From the NCBI GenBank assembly GCA_002172675.1, contig NETF01000206.1, positions 1-32,260 on the forward strand: a DNA stretch of 32,260 bases, written 5' to 3'. Under the pieces are notes generated by a model, which saw only the letters and a list, made by a program, of their open reading frames with translations, had not been told where the DNA came from and did no database searches. How positions within the stretch are numbered: position 1 is the stretch's first letter; each line of letters starts with the position of its first letter. Source of the DNA: an unicellular cyanobacterium SU3 (GTDB lineage Bacteria; Cyanobacteriota; Cyanobacteriia; Cyanobacteriales; Microcystaceae). A program made the translations under genes and the position numbers. Below, in pieces: positions 17,204 to 25,009 of the stretch.

Positions 17204-17380
17204 CTAGAATAAGTCGTTTTTCATTAAATCTCGGATGAGATTGTCTCTAGCCATGATTTGCTGCATGGTATCGAGTAAGTAATCAATGACTTGTTCTCTT
17301 TCTAAGTCTTGGAACTCCTGCTGTAAGCATTGAAGTTGAAACTGTTGCTCTAAGGATAATTCAAAGGTGTTTGCGTCCAT
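17204..17380 (-). CDS. nblA: NblA/Ycf18-family phycobilisome degradation protein (copy 1)
   Basis: The 58-residue frame 'MDANTFELSLEQQFQLQCLQ' ... 'DLEREQVIDYLLDTMQQIMA' ... 'IRDLMK' follows the NblA plan. It has a short N-terminus, then 'FELSLEQQF', then a helix ending in a Met-rich 'M-Q-x-I-M-x-R-D' segment before a basic tail. NblA is a small helical adaptor that targets phycobiliproteins to Clp protease during nitrogen or other nutrient starvation. A strong Shine-Dalgarno (GGAGGT) stands 4 bases before ATG 17380. It lies 56 bases downstream of a second NblA-type gene on the same strand. Confidence 0.82.
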   Translation of the reverse strand: MDANTFELSLEQQFQLQCLQQEFQDLEREQVIDYLLDTMQQIMARDNLIRDLMKNDLF

Positions 17381-17436
17381 ATTGACCTCCGTAGGTTAAT
17401 TGATAGTTAGTGATATTGTTATGGCTAAATAGAGGA

Positions 17437-17601
17437 CTATTTGCCTAAGTTACGAACAACATTTGTTTTAATCATTAATAGTCGTGATGCTTGGACTAAT
17501 AATTCTAAAGCTTGATCTCTGCTCATTTGAGTCGCTGCATCGCGAATCCGTTTCATTTCAAATTGTTGTTCTAAGGTGAGATTGCAAGATGTGTTTTCCA
17601 T
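17437..17601 (-). CDS. nblA: NblA/Ycf18-family phycobilisome degradation protein (copy 2)
   Basis: The 54-residue frame 'MENTSCNLTLEQQFEMKRI' ... 'ATQMSRDQALELLVQASRLL' ... 'NVVRNLGK' is clearly NblA-like: 'L-T/S-LEQQF-x-M-x-R' and 'MSRDQALELLVQ' correspond to the conserved core. A GGAG element lies 5 bases before ATG 17601. It is first in a tandem pair; the two proteins share only the core, so they diverged long ago or act as different partners. In Synechocystis-type genomes nblA1 and nblA2 are also tandem and induced by nitrogen starvation. Which copy corresponds to which cannot be said. Confidence 0.85.
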   Translation of the reverse strand: MENTSCNLTLEQQFEMKRIRDAATQMSRDQALELLVQASRLLMIKTNVVRNLGK

Positions 17602-17675
17602 AATGACTCCTTGGTTAAATAGAAGTAGGGTACTGAGATCCTTAAGTCGAAAGTTAGGGTGACAACTTAATTTTT

Positions 17676-17705
17676 ATTATAAAGCAATGTAACAAACATT
17701 TGACA
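17676..17705 (-). promoter_or_regulatory. Candidate promoter of the nblA pair
   Basis: On the minus strand a perfect TATAAT (17676-17681) stands 74 bases before the first nblA start, with TGTCAA (17700-17705) 18 bases further upstream as a weak -35. No convincing NtcA palindrome (GTA-N8-TAC) was seen at the usual distance; GTAGACATTCTGTC is the nearest partial match. Regulation by nitrogen status is known for nblA in general but is not proven by this site. Confidence 0.4.
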
Positions 17706-18199
17706 GAATGTCTACCCTATGTATGAATCAGAGCGACTAATCCCTAGAGTGGTATACACTGCGGAATAGGTAATAAGGAATAGGGAATAGTGGGTTATTA
17801 CAAGATTGCAAAGCAAGAATCTGTTTCTAACCTTTTTTGAGACTGTTATATTGCGGCAAGTTCCCTGTTGTTCTTTAGATTACCCAGACGAGTTCAAGAA
17901 CTATGCACATAACATCATTTTTAGCAAGTCTTTTGTAAAAAAGTTGCTCAAAGTGAACAAAAGTGGTAATAATATACTGAAAAGATAACAACCATTAAAA
18001 AATTAGAACCTGGTTTCCAAGGTGAAAAAAGTAGATAATAGGTAGTAGTCGCCCAAGCTCTCTTATAAAATCACTGAAGAAATATCATTATTTTTTAGGA
18101 AATTATTTGACGAATCGTCTATACATTCTGTAATAATTTAAGAGGGCATTATCCGTTCAATCCATTTCTATCAGTCGGACACGAATAAGCCAGGTCTCA
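17706..18199. other. Noncoding stretch between the nblA pair and the rbp locus
   Basis: No supported gene is seen in these roughly 500 bases. It contains a short GGAATAGGTAATAAGGAATA-type degenerate repeat at 17763-17790 and AT-rich sequence. TATAAAAT at about 18064 could be a -10 element of the downstream rbp gene. The one open frame here (17806-17988) has no family features or ribosome binding site. Confidence 0.5.
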
Positions 18200-18433
18200 A
18201 TGATTCAATTGCCTAATCTTAGCATCGTTAAAGAAAAATTGATTTTAATGGCACAAGCCCATCAAAGACAAGTACGTTATGGTTATGGCTTAGGGAGTCA
18301 TGGTAAAGTTATTTCTTGTTTCCTATGCACTTACAACCAAACACAATCCCACTATGGGAAATTGATCAAGTTTTTTATCAACTCAATCACTGGAGGTATC
18401 TCTTATAATGCCTATTCGCTTATACGTGGGTAA
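18200..18433 (+). CDS. Small ORF upstream of and overlapping rbp, unknown
   Basis: A 77-codon frame, 'MIQLPNLSIVKEKLILMAQA' then 'HQRQVRYGYGLGSHGK', overlaps the start of the RRM gene by 26 bases in another frame. The first 35 residues look protein-like (helix then 'VRYGYGLGS'), faintly like the beginning of cyanobacterial NlpC/P60-type peptidases. The rest looks unstructured. It may be a fragment of a decayed gene, or an upstream ORF in the rbp leader. No good Shine-Dalgarno precedes it. I do not recognise a function. Confidence 0.25.
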   Translation: MIQLPNLSIVKEKLILMAQAHQRQVRYGYGLGSHGKVISCFLCTYNQTQSHYGKLIKFFINSITGGISYNAYSLIRG

Positions 18434-18854
18434 TTTACCTAAAGAAAATCTAGAACGTCAAACCTTAGAGGAACTATTTGCCGACGGAGGCGAAATCGTA
18501 TCCATTAAGGTGATCAAAGAACGCAAAACCGGCAAATGTCGTGGCTTTGCCTTTGTCACCGTTCCTAATGATGAATTAGCTGACGCATTTATCGAAAAAT
18601 ACAATGGACAGTCCTTTATGGACAATGATCTTAAAATTGAGAAAGCATTGCCCAGGAGTAAAGGAAAAGAGAATGAGGGAAGTGCAGACAATAAACCTGC
18701 CACTAAGTCCAAAAAAGGTGGCCAGAAAAAACGCAATAATCGTTCTTCCTCATCCAGTGGCGGTTCCTCTAACGAAAGCTTTCAACCCGATCCCCGTTGG
18801 GCTGATCAATTAGCACAACTCAAAGAAATGCTGGCAGCGTCTTCTAATAACTAA
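18408..18854 (+). CDS. RRM-type RNA-binding protein (Rbp family, long form)
   Basis: The 148-residue protein has one RRM (residues 1-82) with RNP2 'LYVGNL' (5-10) and RNP1 'KCRGFAFV' (43-50). A long low-complexity linker rich in Lys, Ser and Gly follows (84-122), then a C-terminal helix 'FQPDPRWADQLAQLKEML' (125-142). Most cyanobacterial Rbp proteins are about 100 residues. This long form resembles the Synechocystis Rbp3 type, linked to localisation of photosystem mRNAs near thylakoids, and its conserved tail is a probable partner-binding motif. A GGAGG ribosome binding site lies 8 bases before the ATG. Orthology to Rbp3 is inferred from the architecture. Confidence 0.88.
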   Translation: MPIRLYVGNLPKENLERQTLEELFADGGEIVSIKVIKERKTGKCRGFAFVTVPNDELADAFIEKYNGQSFMDNDLKIEKALPRSKGKENEGSADNKPATKSKKGGQKKRNNRSSSSSGGSSNESFQPDPRWADQLAQLKEMLAASSNN

Positions 18855-18981
18855 GGGACAGAAAAGAGATAAGGGATGGATGGTGTGGCCCGAGATAATT
18901 GATTGAAGGCTAGCTCATCCCCTATTCTTAATTCCATAAACTGTATAAAATGACACCATTAATTATTTTAGGAGATCGTCC

Positions 18982-19683
18982 ATGTCAGATCCGGTTGTGA
19001 TGATGAAACAAGAGGTGGGTAAAGCAGCCGCAGCCCGCGTTAAATCAGATTCTATTGTTGGTTTAGGAACAGGATCAACAACTGCCTACGCCATACAATA
19101 CATTGGCGAACGGTTACAATCGGGAGACTTAAAGAATATTGTCGGTGTTACCACATCGTTTCAAGCAGAAGTCTTGGCAAGAAAGTATAATATCCCTTTA
19201 AGCAGTTTAGACGTGGTTGATCGCATCGACATCGCCATTGATGGGGCTGATGAGGTTGATCCTCAAAAGAACTTAATTAAGGGCGGTGGCGCGGCACATA
19301 CTCAAGAAAAAATTGTCGATAGTTTAGCCGAACAGTTTATTGTGGTGGTTGATGGCGGTAAACTGGTAGATAAATTGGGTTCAACTTTTTTATTGCCAGT
19401 TGAGGTGATTCCTAAAGCCGTTGTTCCTGTGATGCGTAAATTAGAACAATTGGGCGGAAAACCAGAATTACGTATGGGAGTCAAAAAAGCCGGTCCCGTG
19501 GTGACAGACCAAGGTAATTTAGTCATTGATGTAAAGTTTGACAGTATTGATGATCCTGCCACCCTAGAAAAGACCATCAATAACATTCCTGGTGTCCTAG
19601 AAAATGGCTTATTTGTCGGGGTCACTGATGTGGTATTAGTAGGGGAAGTAATTGATAATAAGCCTGTTGTTCGAGAACTTTAA
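18982..19683 (+). CDS. rpiA: Ribose-5-phosphate isomerase A
   Basis: The 233-residue protein interconverts ribose 5-phosphate and ribulose 5-phosphate in the Calvin-Benson and pentose phosphate cycles. It has '[14 protein letters not shown]' (25-38), '[12 protein letters not shown]' (83-94) with the active-site Asp residues, and '[13 protein letters not shown]' (99-111) with the catalytic Glu109. '[12 protein letters not shown]' (122-133) follows. Length is normal. AGGAG stands 8 bases before the ATG, and TATAAA at 18944-18949 is a plausible -10. It ends in a clear factor-independent terminator. Confidence 0.97.
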   Translation: MSDPVVMMKQEVGKAAAARVKSDSIVGLGTGSTTAYAIQYIGERLQSGDLKNIVGVTTSFQAEVLARKYNIPLSSLDVVDRIDIAIDGADEVDPQKNLIKGGGAAHTQEKIVDSLAEQFIVVVDGGKLVDKLGSTFLLPVEVIPKAVVPVMRKLEQLGGKPELRMGVKKAGPVVTDQGNLVIDVKFDSIDDPATLEKTINNIPGVLENGLFVGVTDVVLVGEVIDNKPVVREL

Positions 19684-19708
19684 CAAACTCTTATTACATA
19701 TCTAATGG

Positions 19709-19735
19709 GGACAATGGTGATTGTCCTCTTTTTTT
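19709..19735 (+). terminator. rpiA factor-independent terminator
   Basis: GGACAAT (19709-19715) and ATTGTCC (19720-19726) form a perfect seven-base-pair stem with a GGTG loop. TCTTTTTTT follows directly, 26 bases after the rpiA stop codon. Confidence 0.88.
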
Positions 19736-19826
19736 GTTCTACTGACATCTTGCACCAGTACATGGGAACTTAGTCACAAACTAGAGAAAATAAATTCTCA
19801 AGCAGTTACAGTTAAAAATGAACACC

Positions 19827-19847
19827 ATTGCCGATTGCCGATTGCCT
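19827..19847. repeat. Heptamer tandem repeat (ATTGCCG)
   Basis: Three consecutive seven-base units (ATTGCCG, ATTGCCG, ATTGCCT) lie between rpiA and the next minus-strand gene. This is the typical short tandem heptamer seen between cyanobacterial genes. Confidence 0.75.
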
Positions 19848-19903
19848 ATTCCCTCTCTAAACTAGCTAATTTAATCGAAGGTGCAAAATGTGAGTTCTCT
19901 GAA

Positions 19904-20197
19904 CTACTGACCATGAATATCTTGATACAAATAAAAATTAAACACATCAAATAAACCCCCAACCATGGCACAAGTTCCTCCAATAGTCAACATTCCTTGT
20001 AAGGGATACCCTTCCCCAAAGGTCGAAAGAAAGGATAAAACAAGTTCTTGCCCAATTTGACCCAGTACAGCAATCCCTGGAATATAACTAACAGTTAACA
20101 ATGTGCCTAGCATTCCCCCTAGGAACAATAGAGGGGTCACAAAGCTCAATAACACACTTAAGAGTAGGGAACGAAATAAATTAGACACAGTGGTCAT
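19904..20197 (-). CDS. Small membrane protein, function unknown
   Basis: From ATG 20197 the protein has 97 residues with two or three hydrophobic segments: 'SLLLSVLLSFVTPLLFLGGM' near the start, 'VSYIPGIAVLGQIG' and 'GMLTIGGTCAMVGGLFDVFN'. The end reads 'FYLYQDIHGQ'. The same frame extends upstream to a GTG at 20296, which would add a polar 33-residue leader unlike a membrane protein start; the ATG is preferred although GGGAG sits unusually close to it. I recognise no named family. It stands alone, divergent from the deacetylase gene. Confidence 0.6.
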   Translation of the reverse strand: MTTVSNLFRSLLLSVLLSFVTPLLFLGGMLGTLLTVSYIPGIAVLGQIGQELVLSFLSTFGEGYPLQGMLTIGGTCAMVGGLFDVFNFYLYQDIHGQ

Positions 20198-20297
20198 CTC
20201 CCAATTAGTACGGCCGAACAAATCAAAAGTCTGATTGATTGTATTTGCTCTTCTTTTACAATAAGTTGTTTTCGTTTGTCTAGGGGCTAATGTCACA

Positions 20298-20641
20298 AAA
20301 TCTTAAAAATTTATTAAAAAACTTGGTAAATAGCAATTAAATGATAAGCCGAAATGGCAATATTGCTACATTTCATCGCGTTACTTCACTTTTATGTTAA
20401 ATTATATTAACTTTAGTTTCTGAATGTAACGAGACATTCAACACCAAAAACAAATAACAGTTATTGGCTGGTCACTAGCTACAGATCAAATAGCCTTGTG
20501 ATTCACTCTACAACAGTAACGCTACAAATAATTTGATAAAAATCTTAAATTTTTAATAAATTCATAACAGTTTTGTCTTAATCAAAGAACTTTACACTAA
20601 AATTTTATCAATCCTTATCTTACTTATTTCAAAAAATATTT
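20298..20641. other. Divergent intergenic region
   Basis: About 340 AT-rich bases separate two divergent genes and must hold both promoters. TTGTCT at about 20573 followed by TAAAAT at about 20598 is a weak candidate for the deacetylase gene. No repeat, hairpin with a T tract, or coding frame was recognised. Confidence 0.4.
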
Positions 20642-22489
20642 ATGTTTTCTACTCCATCACAATGGTTTTCTTTTAAACTGGCTTTATGCTGTAGTAGTGG
20701 CTTAATTATGGCTATTTATAGTCTAATTTTGGTTAATTTATTTTATCAAGATAGTTCAACACAAAATAATAGATTAACAGCGACACAACTTAAGCAAGAA
20801 AGAAATTGTCAATTTTCTGGTTTCGAGTCTTCTAATCATATATCAAAGTTAGGACTCAATCTTAATCATTCTCCTGAAGTAATAGGAACTATTTTCTCTA
20901 ATAATGCTTTAAACTTACAAGACTGTTTGCAGGGCATCATTTCTCATCATAAACAGCAATTAATTATTTCGCCAAGGACATTTCCTGAGTTATGGAAAGT
21001 AGCACAAAATGCTAATCAAGCTGTTTCTAAGCCGTTTCCTTATATCCACGAAAGTGCGAGAGCAGCAAAAGTTCCCATCTTTATGTATCACGATATTCTG
21101 CCCAGGAAAGAAGTCTTTTTTGATGTTACTCCTGAAGAATTAGAAAACCATTTTAAGTATATTCAAGAACAAGGGTTAACCCCTATCAGTCTGGATTTAT
21201 TGTTAGAGCATTTACAAAAAGGAATTCCCTTACCCGATAAACCCATTTTACTGAGTTTTGACGATGGTTATGGAGGTCATTATGATTATGTTTATCCTTT
21301 ACTGAAAAAGTATAATTATCCTGCTGTTTTCTCAGTTTATGTGACGAAAATGGACGGAAAAACAGCCCGTTCTAGCTTAACCTGGGAACAATTACAACAA
21401 CTAGCTAATGACCCTTTAATTACCATTGCTTCTCATACGATTAGTCATCCCAGAGATTTAAGAGAATTATCCGATGATGAACTATTTCAAGAAGTAATGA
21501 TGTCCAAAGAAATTCTAGAAGAAAAATTAGACATTCCTATTAAATATTTTACTTATCCTGAAGGAAAACACGATGCTAGGGTCAAACAATGGGCGATGGC
21601 TACTGGTTATAAAATGGCGTTATCGATGTCTAATGAAGAAGAAATATTTGTCGGAGAATCCCCTGATTTATTAAGTATTGGTCGTTTTGGTCAATCACAA
21701 TTACAAGTGGTTTCCCCTGAAGCATGGGGCGGTTATCCAGGAGAACATTTAGAGGGTGGCTTTGATTTTACGGCCAATATTACGAAACGGGAACATAAAA
21801 TTGATGGCGTAGAACTCATTATTATTAATGGTGGTAAACCTAGTACCATTCATGCCGATAGTCGTTATCAAGTGCCAGAAATTATGGCAACAAGCGAGGC
21901 AGTTGCTGCAGTCGATGGGGCGTTTTTCTCCTTAAAATATTTAGATTCTAATGTGATGATAGGACCGGTGATGAGTCAAGGAGGAGAATTTGTTCCAGGA
22001 AATGCCAGTGAAAATCCGAGATTGAATGGTCGTCCGTTAGTTTTAATGAGCGATAAATGGGTCAAGTTTGTCCCCTTTGATGCCGATATTCATAACAGTT
22101 GGCAAGGAGTTGTTGCTGAATCTGATGACGGTGAATTTATTACCGATGCTTTTGTTGGGGCTGCTTGGTTAGTAAAAGATTCTATGGCACAACCTTATGA
22201 GAGTTTTGGTAATTTATTTGATTTTCATGTGCCTCGACATCGTGCCTTTTGGGGAATTCATCGCTCAGGACAACCCATGATAGGGGTATCCAAAGACCCA
22301 GTCGATTCTATGCAATTAGGCAAAATTTTGCAGCAATTAGGGTTTAGGGATGCAGTAATGTTAGATTCTGGTGCGAGTACCTCTTTAGCTTATGAAGGGG
22401 AGTCTTTAGTGGGTTATATTCCTCGTCCCGTTCCTCATGTGGTGGTATTATTACCGTCTGTGTCTTCTTTATTGGAAACAACAGATTAA
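20642..22489 (+). CDS. Polysaccharide deacetylase - phosphodiester glycosidase (NAGPA-type) fusion
   Basis: The 615-residue protein starts with a single membrane anchor (residues 10-36). Residues 143-345 form a NodB polysaccharide deacetylase domain: 'VPIFMYHDI', metal-site 'SFDDGY' (205-210), 'SHTISHP' (264-270) with the two metal-binding His, and 'FTYPEGKHD'. Residues about 385-605 form a NAGPA/DUF2233 phosphodiester glycosidase domain with 'AVDGAFFS' (423-430) and 'AVMLDSGASTSL' (571-582). All key residues of both domains are visible. The protein is probably anchored in the inner membrane facing the periplasm and acting on cell-wall or exopolysaccharide N-acetyl or phosphodiester bonds. 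Substrate is unknown. It appears monocistronic. Confidence 0.9.
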   Translation: MFSTPSQWFSFKLALCCSSGLIMAIYSLILVNLFYQDSSTQNNRLTATQLKQERNCQFSGFESSNHISKLGLNLNHSPEVIGTIFSNNALNLQDCLQGIISHHKQQLIISPRTFPELWKVAQNANQAVSKPFPYIHESARAAKVPIFMYHDILPRKEVFFDVTPEELENHFKYIQEQGLTPISLDLLLEHLQKGIPLPDKPILLSFDDGYGGHYDYVYPLLKKYNYPAVFSVYVTKMDGKTARSSLTWEQLQQLANDPLITIASHTISHPRDLRELSDDELFQEVMMSKEILEEKLDIPIKYFTYPEGKHDARVKQWAMATGYKMALSMSNEEEIFVGESPDLLSIGRFGQSQLQVVSPEAWGGYPGEHLEGGFDFTANITKREHKIDGVELIIINGGKPSTIHADSRYQVPEIMATSEAVAAVDGAFFSLKYLDSNVMIGPVMSQGGEFVPGNASENPRLNGRPLVLMSDKWVKFVPFDADIHNSWQGVVAESDDGEFITDAFVGAAWLVKDSMAQPYESFGNLFDFHVPRHRAFWGIHRSGQPMIGVSKDPVDSMQLGKILQQLGFRDAVMLDSGASTSLAYEGESLVGYIPRPVPHVVVLLPSVSSLLETTD

Positions 22490-22504
22490 AGGGAATATTT
22501 AATA

Positions 22505-22789
22505 GTGTTTGGTACTAAGTGCGCTTATTGTCGTGGTCAAGAGATTAGCTACGAATATAATGATAATTATCAAGTTCAGTTACCAAGGAAACTCATAGCG
22601 ATCGCTCAATTATTGAATATGAATATAGAGCAACTAATGGGTTGCTTACTTATCTTAGCAATAATAATAGAGAAAATAATACCCAATTCAACTACAATTA
22701 AGCCTAAAATAAGCTTTTTTATCACAATTTTAACGGGATTGTACATATTTATAGTTTTGAGGAACTATAGCACTACGCATTTTGGTTAG
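22505..22789 (+). CDS. Uncharacterised small ORF, possibly truncated by an IS
   Basis: A 94-codon frame with a GTG start holds one CxxC ('KCAYC'), a short basic helix ('LPRKLIAIAQLLNMNIEQLM') and two hydrophobic segments ('GCLLILAIIIEKI', 'FFITILTGLYIFIVL'). It ends inside sequence that appears to be the left end of an IS630 remnant, so its last residues ('STTHFG') may come from the element. A single CxxC does not make a zinc ribbon. I do not recognise the family, and it may not be a gene. Confidence 0.3.
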   Translation: MFGTKCAYCRGQEISYEYNDNYQVQLPRKLIAIAQLLNMNIEQLMGCLLILAIIIEKIIPNSTTIKPKISFFITILTGLYIFIVLRNYSTTHFG

Positions 22790-22946
22790 GATATTTTTAC
22801 AATAGAAAAGAAGTCATCAAGTGATCAAGGGATCTTCACCAGTTATTCCAGCACCTTATAGCTATGATTTACGCTCCTCAGCGATTGAAGCAGTAAAAAG
22901 AGGACATAAAAAAGTGAATGTCTGTCGTTTATTTAAAATTAAATGA
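22767..22946 (+). mobile_element. IS630-family remnant with transposase N-terminus
   Basis: A frame from GTG 22821 to TGA 22946 encodes 'VIPAPYSYDLRSSAIEAVKR' followed by 'GHKKVNVCRLFKIK'. This is the N-terminal helix-turn-helix of IS630-type transposases ('PYSxDLRxxAIxAVxxG...VCRxFKIS'). The usual continuation ('SRNTLxxW') and the DDE domain are missing. Just upstream, CTATAGCACTACGCATTTTG at 22767 looks like an IS terminal sequence. Only the left end of the element survives. Confidence 0.65.
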
Positions 22947-23048
22947 AATAGATTTCATATCGGATCTAATTACGGAAAAGTATAACTTAACTCGTAAAAT
23001 TTTAAGGTAATTTTTAAACAATTCTAAGAATATCAACCGACAATTAAA

Positions 23049-23357
23049 ATGAAAACAAACAAATCTGATTTTCAACAAATTCTTGATATCTTAACAAGCT
23101 ACCTAGAGAATTTAAAACTCAAATACCAAGTCAAAAGTTTAGGCGTGTTTGGTTCTTTTGTTAGAGGAGAAGCAACCGATAATAGTGATTTAGATTTATT
23201 GGTAGAATTTCAAGGGGATGTAACTTTTGATAATTATATGGATTTAAAATTTTTACTTGAGGATTTATTTAAGCGCAAAATTGATTTAGTGATCAAAGAA
23301 GATATAAAACCTCAGATTCGAGAACGTATTTTAGAGGAGACAGTTTATGTCTCGTGA
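23049..23357 (+). CDS. mntA: MntA-type nucleotidyltransferase antitoxin
   Basis: The 102-residue protein is a minimal nucleotidyltransferase: '[20 protein letters not shown]' (30-49) carries the GS motif (35-36) and the Asp pair 47 and 49, and Asp79 in 'KRKIDLV' is the third acidic residue. In characterised type VII systems MntA transfers AMP to a tyrosine of the HepT toxin and so neutralises it. Its stop overlaps the start of hepT by 11 bases, typical for this pair. All catalytic residues are present, so it appears active. Confidence 0.9.
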   Translation: MKTNKSDFQQILDILTSYLENLKLKYQVKSLGVFGSFVRGEATDNSDLDLLVEFQGDVTFDNYMDLKFLLEDLFKRKIDLVIKEDIKPQIRERILEETVYVS

Positions 23358-23667
23358 TCTTAAAGTTTATCTTACCGATATTTTAAATAGTATTGAAAAA
23401 ATTCAAAATCATACGAGAGATATGAAGTATGATGACTTACTGGAAGATAATAAAACTTTTGATGTAGTCGTTCATAATTGGCAAATTATTGGCGAAGCAA
23501 CTAAGGAAATTCCTGATGAGATTAGACAAAAGTATCCTGAGACTGATTGGCGAAAAATTGCTGGTTTAAGAGATATTATTGCTCATGCTTACTTTACAGT
23601 TAACCCTAAAATTGTTTGGGATATCATAACAACAAAAATTAAACCACTTTATAAGAATATTGAATAA
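23347..23667 (+). CDS. hepT: HepT-like toxin (DUF86) of a type VII toxin-antitoxin pair
   Basis: The 106-residue helical protein has the HEPN signature R-x4-H-x-Y in '[10 protein letters not shown]' (Arg75, His80, Tyr82), and '[19 protein letters not shown]' (38-56) typical of DUF86. HepT is an RNase, reported to cleave tRNA 3' ends in some systems, and is modified on its motif tyrosine by MntA. A GAGGAG element lies 8 bases before its ATG, within mntA. Both proteins look complete. Confidence 0.9.
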   Translation: MSRDLKVYLTDILNSIEKIQNHTRDMKYDDLLEDNKTFDVVVHNWQIIGEATKEIPDEIRQKYPETDWRKIAGLRDIIAHAYFTVNPKIVWDIITTKIKPLYKNIE

Positions 23668-23701
23668 TGTAACTTTTTGAATAAAATTAAATCTCAAAAA
23701 A

Positions 23702-24331
23702 ATGCTGCCGACTATCACTCCAGATAAAATCGATCTTCCAGCAGGAACAATCTTAAAGTTTCCTGGTACTTTAGCCGATTATGAACAACTTTTAGACCAA
23801 TTAGGCGATCGCTCGATTCCTCGTGTTCGTTTTCGAGATAATCACATTGTACTCATGAGTCCTTTACCTGAACATGGCAAAGAAATTGATGTTATCGTCG
23901 ATTTAGTAAAAGCACTACTACACCATCAACAGCGAGATTGGGATAGCTTTCATCCCATAACACTAAGGTACGGACAAGAAGCAGGATTAGAACCCGATGC
24001 TTGTTTTTATATCGACAACTATCAAGCAATACTGGGAAAACGTAAGCTAGATATGAGTATCGATCCGCCGCCAGATTTAGCGATAGAAATTGATGTGACT
24101 TCTTTTACTGACATTGAAGATTATATTGCTTTGGCAATTCCTGAAGTCTGGATTTACACAAAGAATGAATTACACATTTATCATTTTACCGATAACCACT
24201 ATATAGAAACTAATACCAGTCTTCTTTTCCCCAATTTTTCTATTAGAGAGATTGTTCCTCAATATGTTAATCGTGCTTGGCAAGTGGGTTCATCGGTTGC
24301 TTTGAAAGAATTTAATCAAACGCTACAATAA
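23702..24331 (+). CDS. Uma2 family (DUF820) putative endonuclease
   Basis: The 209-residue protein belongs to a different Uma2 subgroup from the one at 526. It starts with 'LPAGTILKFPGTLADYEQLL' (12-31), then has 'LMSPLPEHG' (51-59), the catalytic Asp in 'LEPDACFYI' (96-104) and the Glu in 'DLAIEIDVTS' (125-134). 'PEVWIYTKNELHIY' (147-160) follows. Active-site residues are visible and length is normal. The gene follows the MntA-HepT pair by 34 bases on the same strand, but it is probably a separate accessory gene. Its function is unknown. Confidence 0.88.
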   Translation: MLPTITPDKIDLPAGTILKFPGTLADYEQLLDQLGDRSIPRVRFRDNHIVLMSPLPEHGKEIDVIVDLVKALLHHQQRDWDSFHPITLRYGQEAGLEPDACFYIDNYQAILGKRKLDMSIDPPPDLAIEIDVTSFTDIEDYIALAIPEVWIYTKNELHIYHFTDNHYIETNTSLLFPNFSIREIVPQYVNRAWQVGSSVALKEFNQTLQ

Positions 24332-24468
24332 TTTATTTTTTCTTCTCTGTTTTTCTACTATTTAAGATAAGATTACTTTAGCACTTTAAACGCCCCGTTC
24401 CCTGCTTACAATACAGAGGCTTTCAATATCGCTTTTTGGTAACTGTTGAGATGCTTTGTTTAGGTAGG

Positions 24469-24912
24469 TTATTCTTGGTCTTGCTTAAATAAATCGAGAC
24501 ATTCTTCGGCGAGAATTCCTCCTGTTATTTCAATATCATGAAAGCCTTGACTAACCACTTGTTGACAAGTTAAATCAATTTGCTGTGTTCCTATTAAAAT
24601 AAGCTGTTTTGTCGAAGCCCCAAAAACAATATGAGAAACTCCAGCCCAGACACAAGCCCCAGCGCACATGGGACAAGGTTCACAGGTGGTGTACAGTGTA
24701 TAGTTTTTGAGTGAATCAAGAGAATAGCCAATTTTCTGCGTCATAGCCCGTAAAACATTGATCTCCCCATGAGCAGAAACATCATTATCTCGTTGGGCTG
24801 TATTATAGCCTCTCATGACGATTTCATCGTCTTTTACTAAAATAGCCCCGTAGGGTAAATCGCCTTGTTTGGCTTCTACTAGAGCCTCGCGCATAAATTT
24901 TTCATGATTCAT
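24469..24912 (-). CDS. Nucleoside/guanine deaminase (CDA-like family)
   Basis: The 147-residue protein has the zinc deaminase motifs 'SAHGEINVL' (46-54; His48 and catalytic Glu50, with Gly in place of the usual Ala) and 'CEPCPMCAGACVWAG' (77-91; Cys80 and Cys83). It is shorter and more guanine-deaminase-like than TadA: 'HGEINVLRAM' and 'CVWAGVSHIVFGAS' are typical of the GuaD/nucleoside deaminase group. It probably removes an amino group from a free base or nucleoside; the substrate cannot be fixed. It stands alone on the minus strand. Confidence 0.87.
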   Translation of the reverse strand: MNHEKFMREALVEAKQGDLPYGAILVKDDEIVMRGYNTAQRDNDVSAHGEINVLRAMTQKIGYSLDSLKNYTLYTTCEPCPMCAGACVWAGVSHIVFGASTKQLILIGTQQIDLTCQQVVSQGFHDIEITGGILAEECLDLFKQDQE

Positions 24913-25009
24913 ATTAGAAATACCTTCTATAAATAACCTTTTAACATCGTATTACAATTACTTGGATCTTACCTATGTCAAAAAGACTATTCCGAAAGAT
25001 ATCAATAAT

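Noticed and set aside
17010-17207. 65-codon frame downstream of the small membrane protein gene
   Set aside because: No recognisable motif, no Shine-Dalgarno, and it abuts the end of the opposite-strand nblA gene; likely chance.
17690-17720. NtcA binding site upstream of the nblA pair
   Set aside because: Only a partial match to GTA-N8-TAC is present, so nitrogen control is not claimed from sequence.
17806-17988. 60-codon frame between the nblA pair and the rbp gene
   Set aside because: No ribosome binding site, no family features, and AT-rich random-looking composition.
7628-19847. Possible CRISPR arrays suggested by repeated short units
   Set aside because: The units are seven-base tandem repeats without spacers or cas genes; they are ordinary cyanobacterial short repeats.
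19721-19954. 77-codon frame after rpiA
   Set aside because: It starts inside the rpiA terminator and runs through a heptamer repeat, so it is not a gene.
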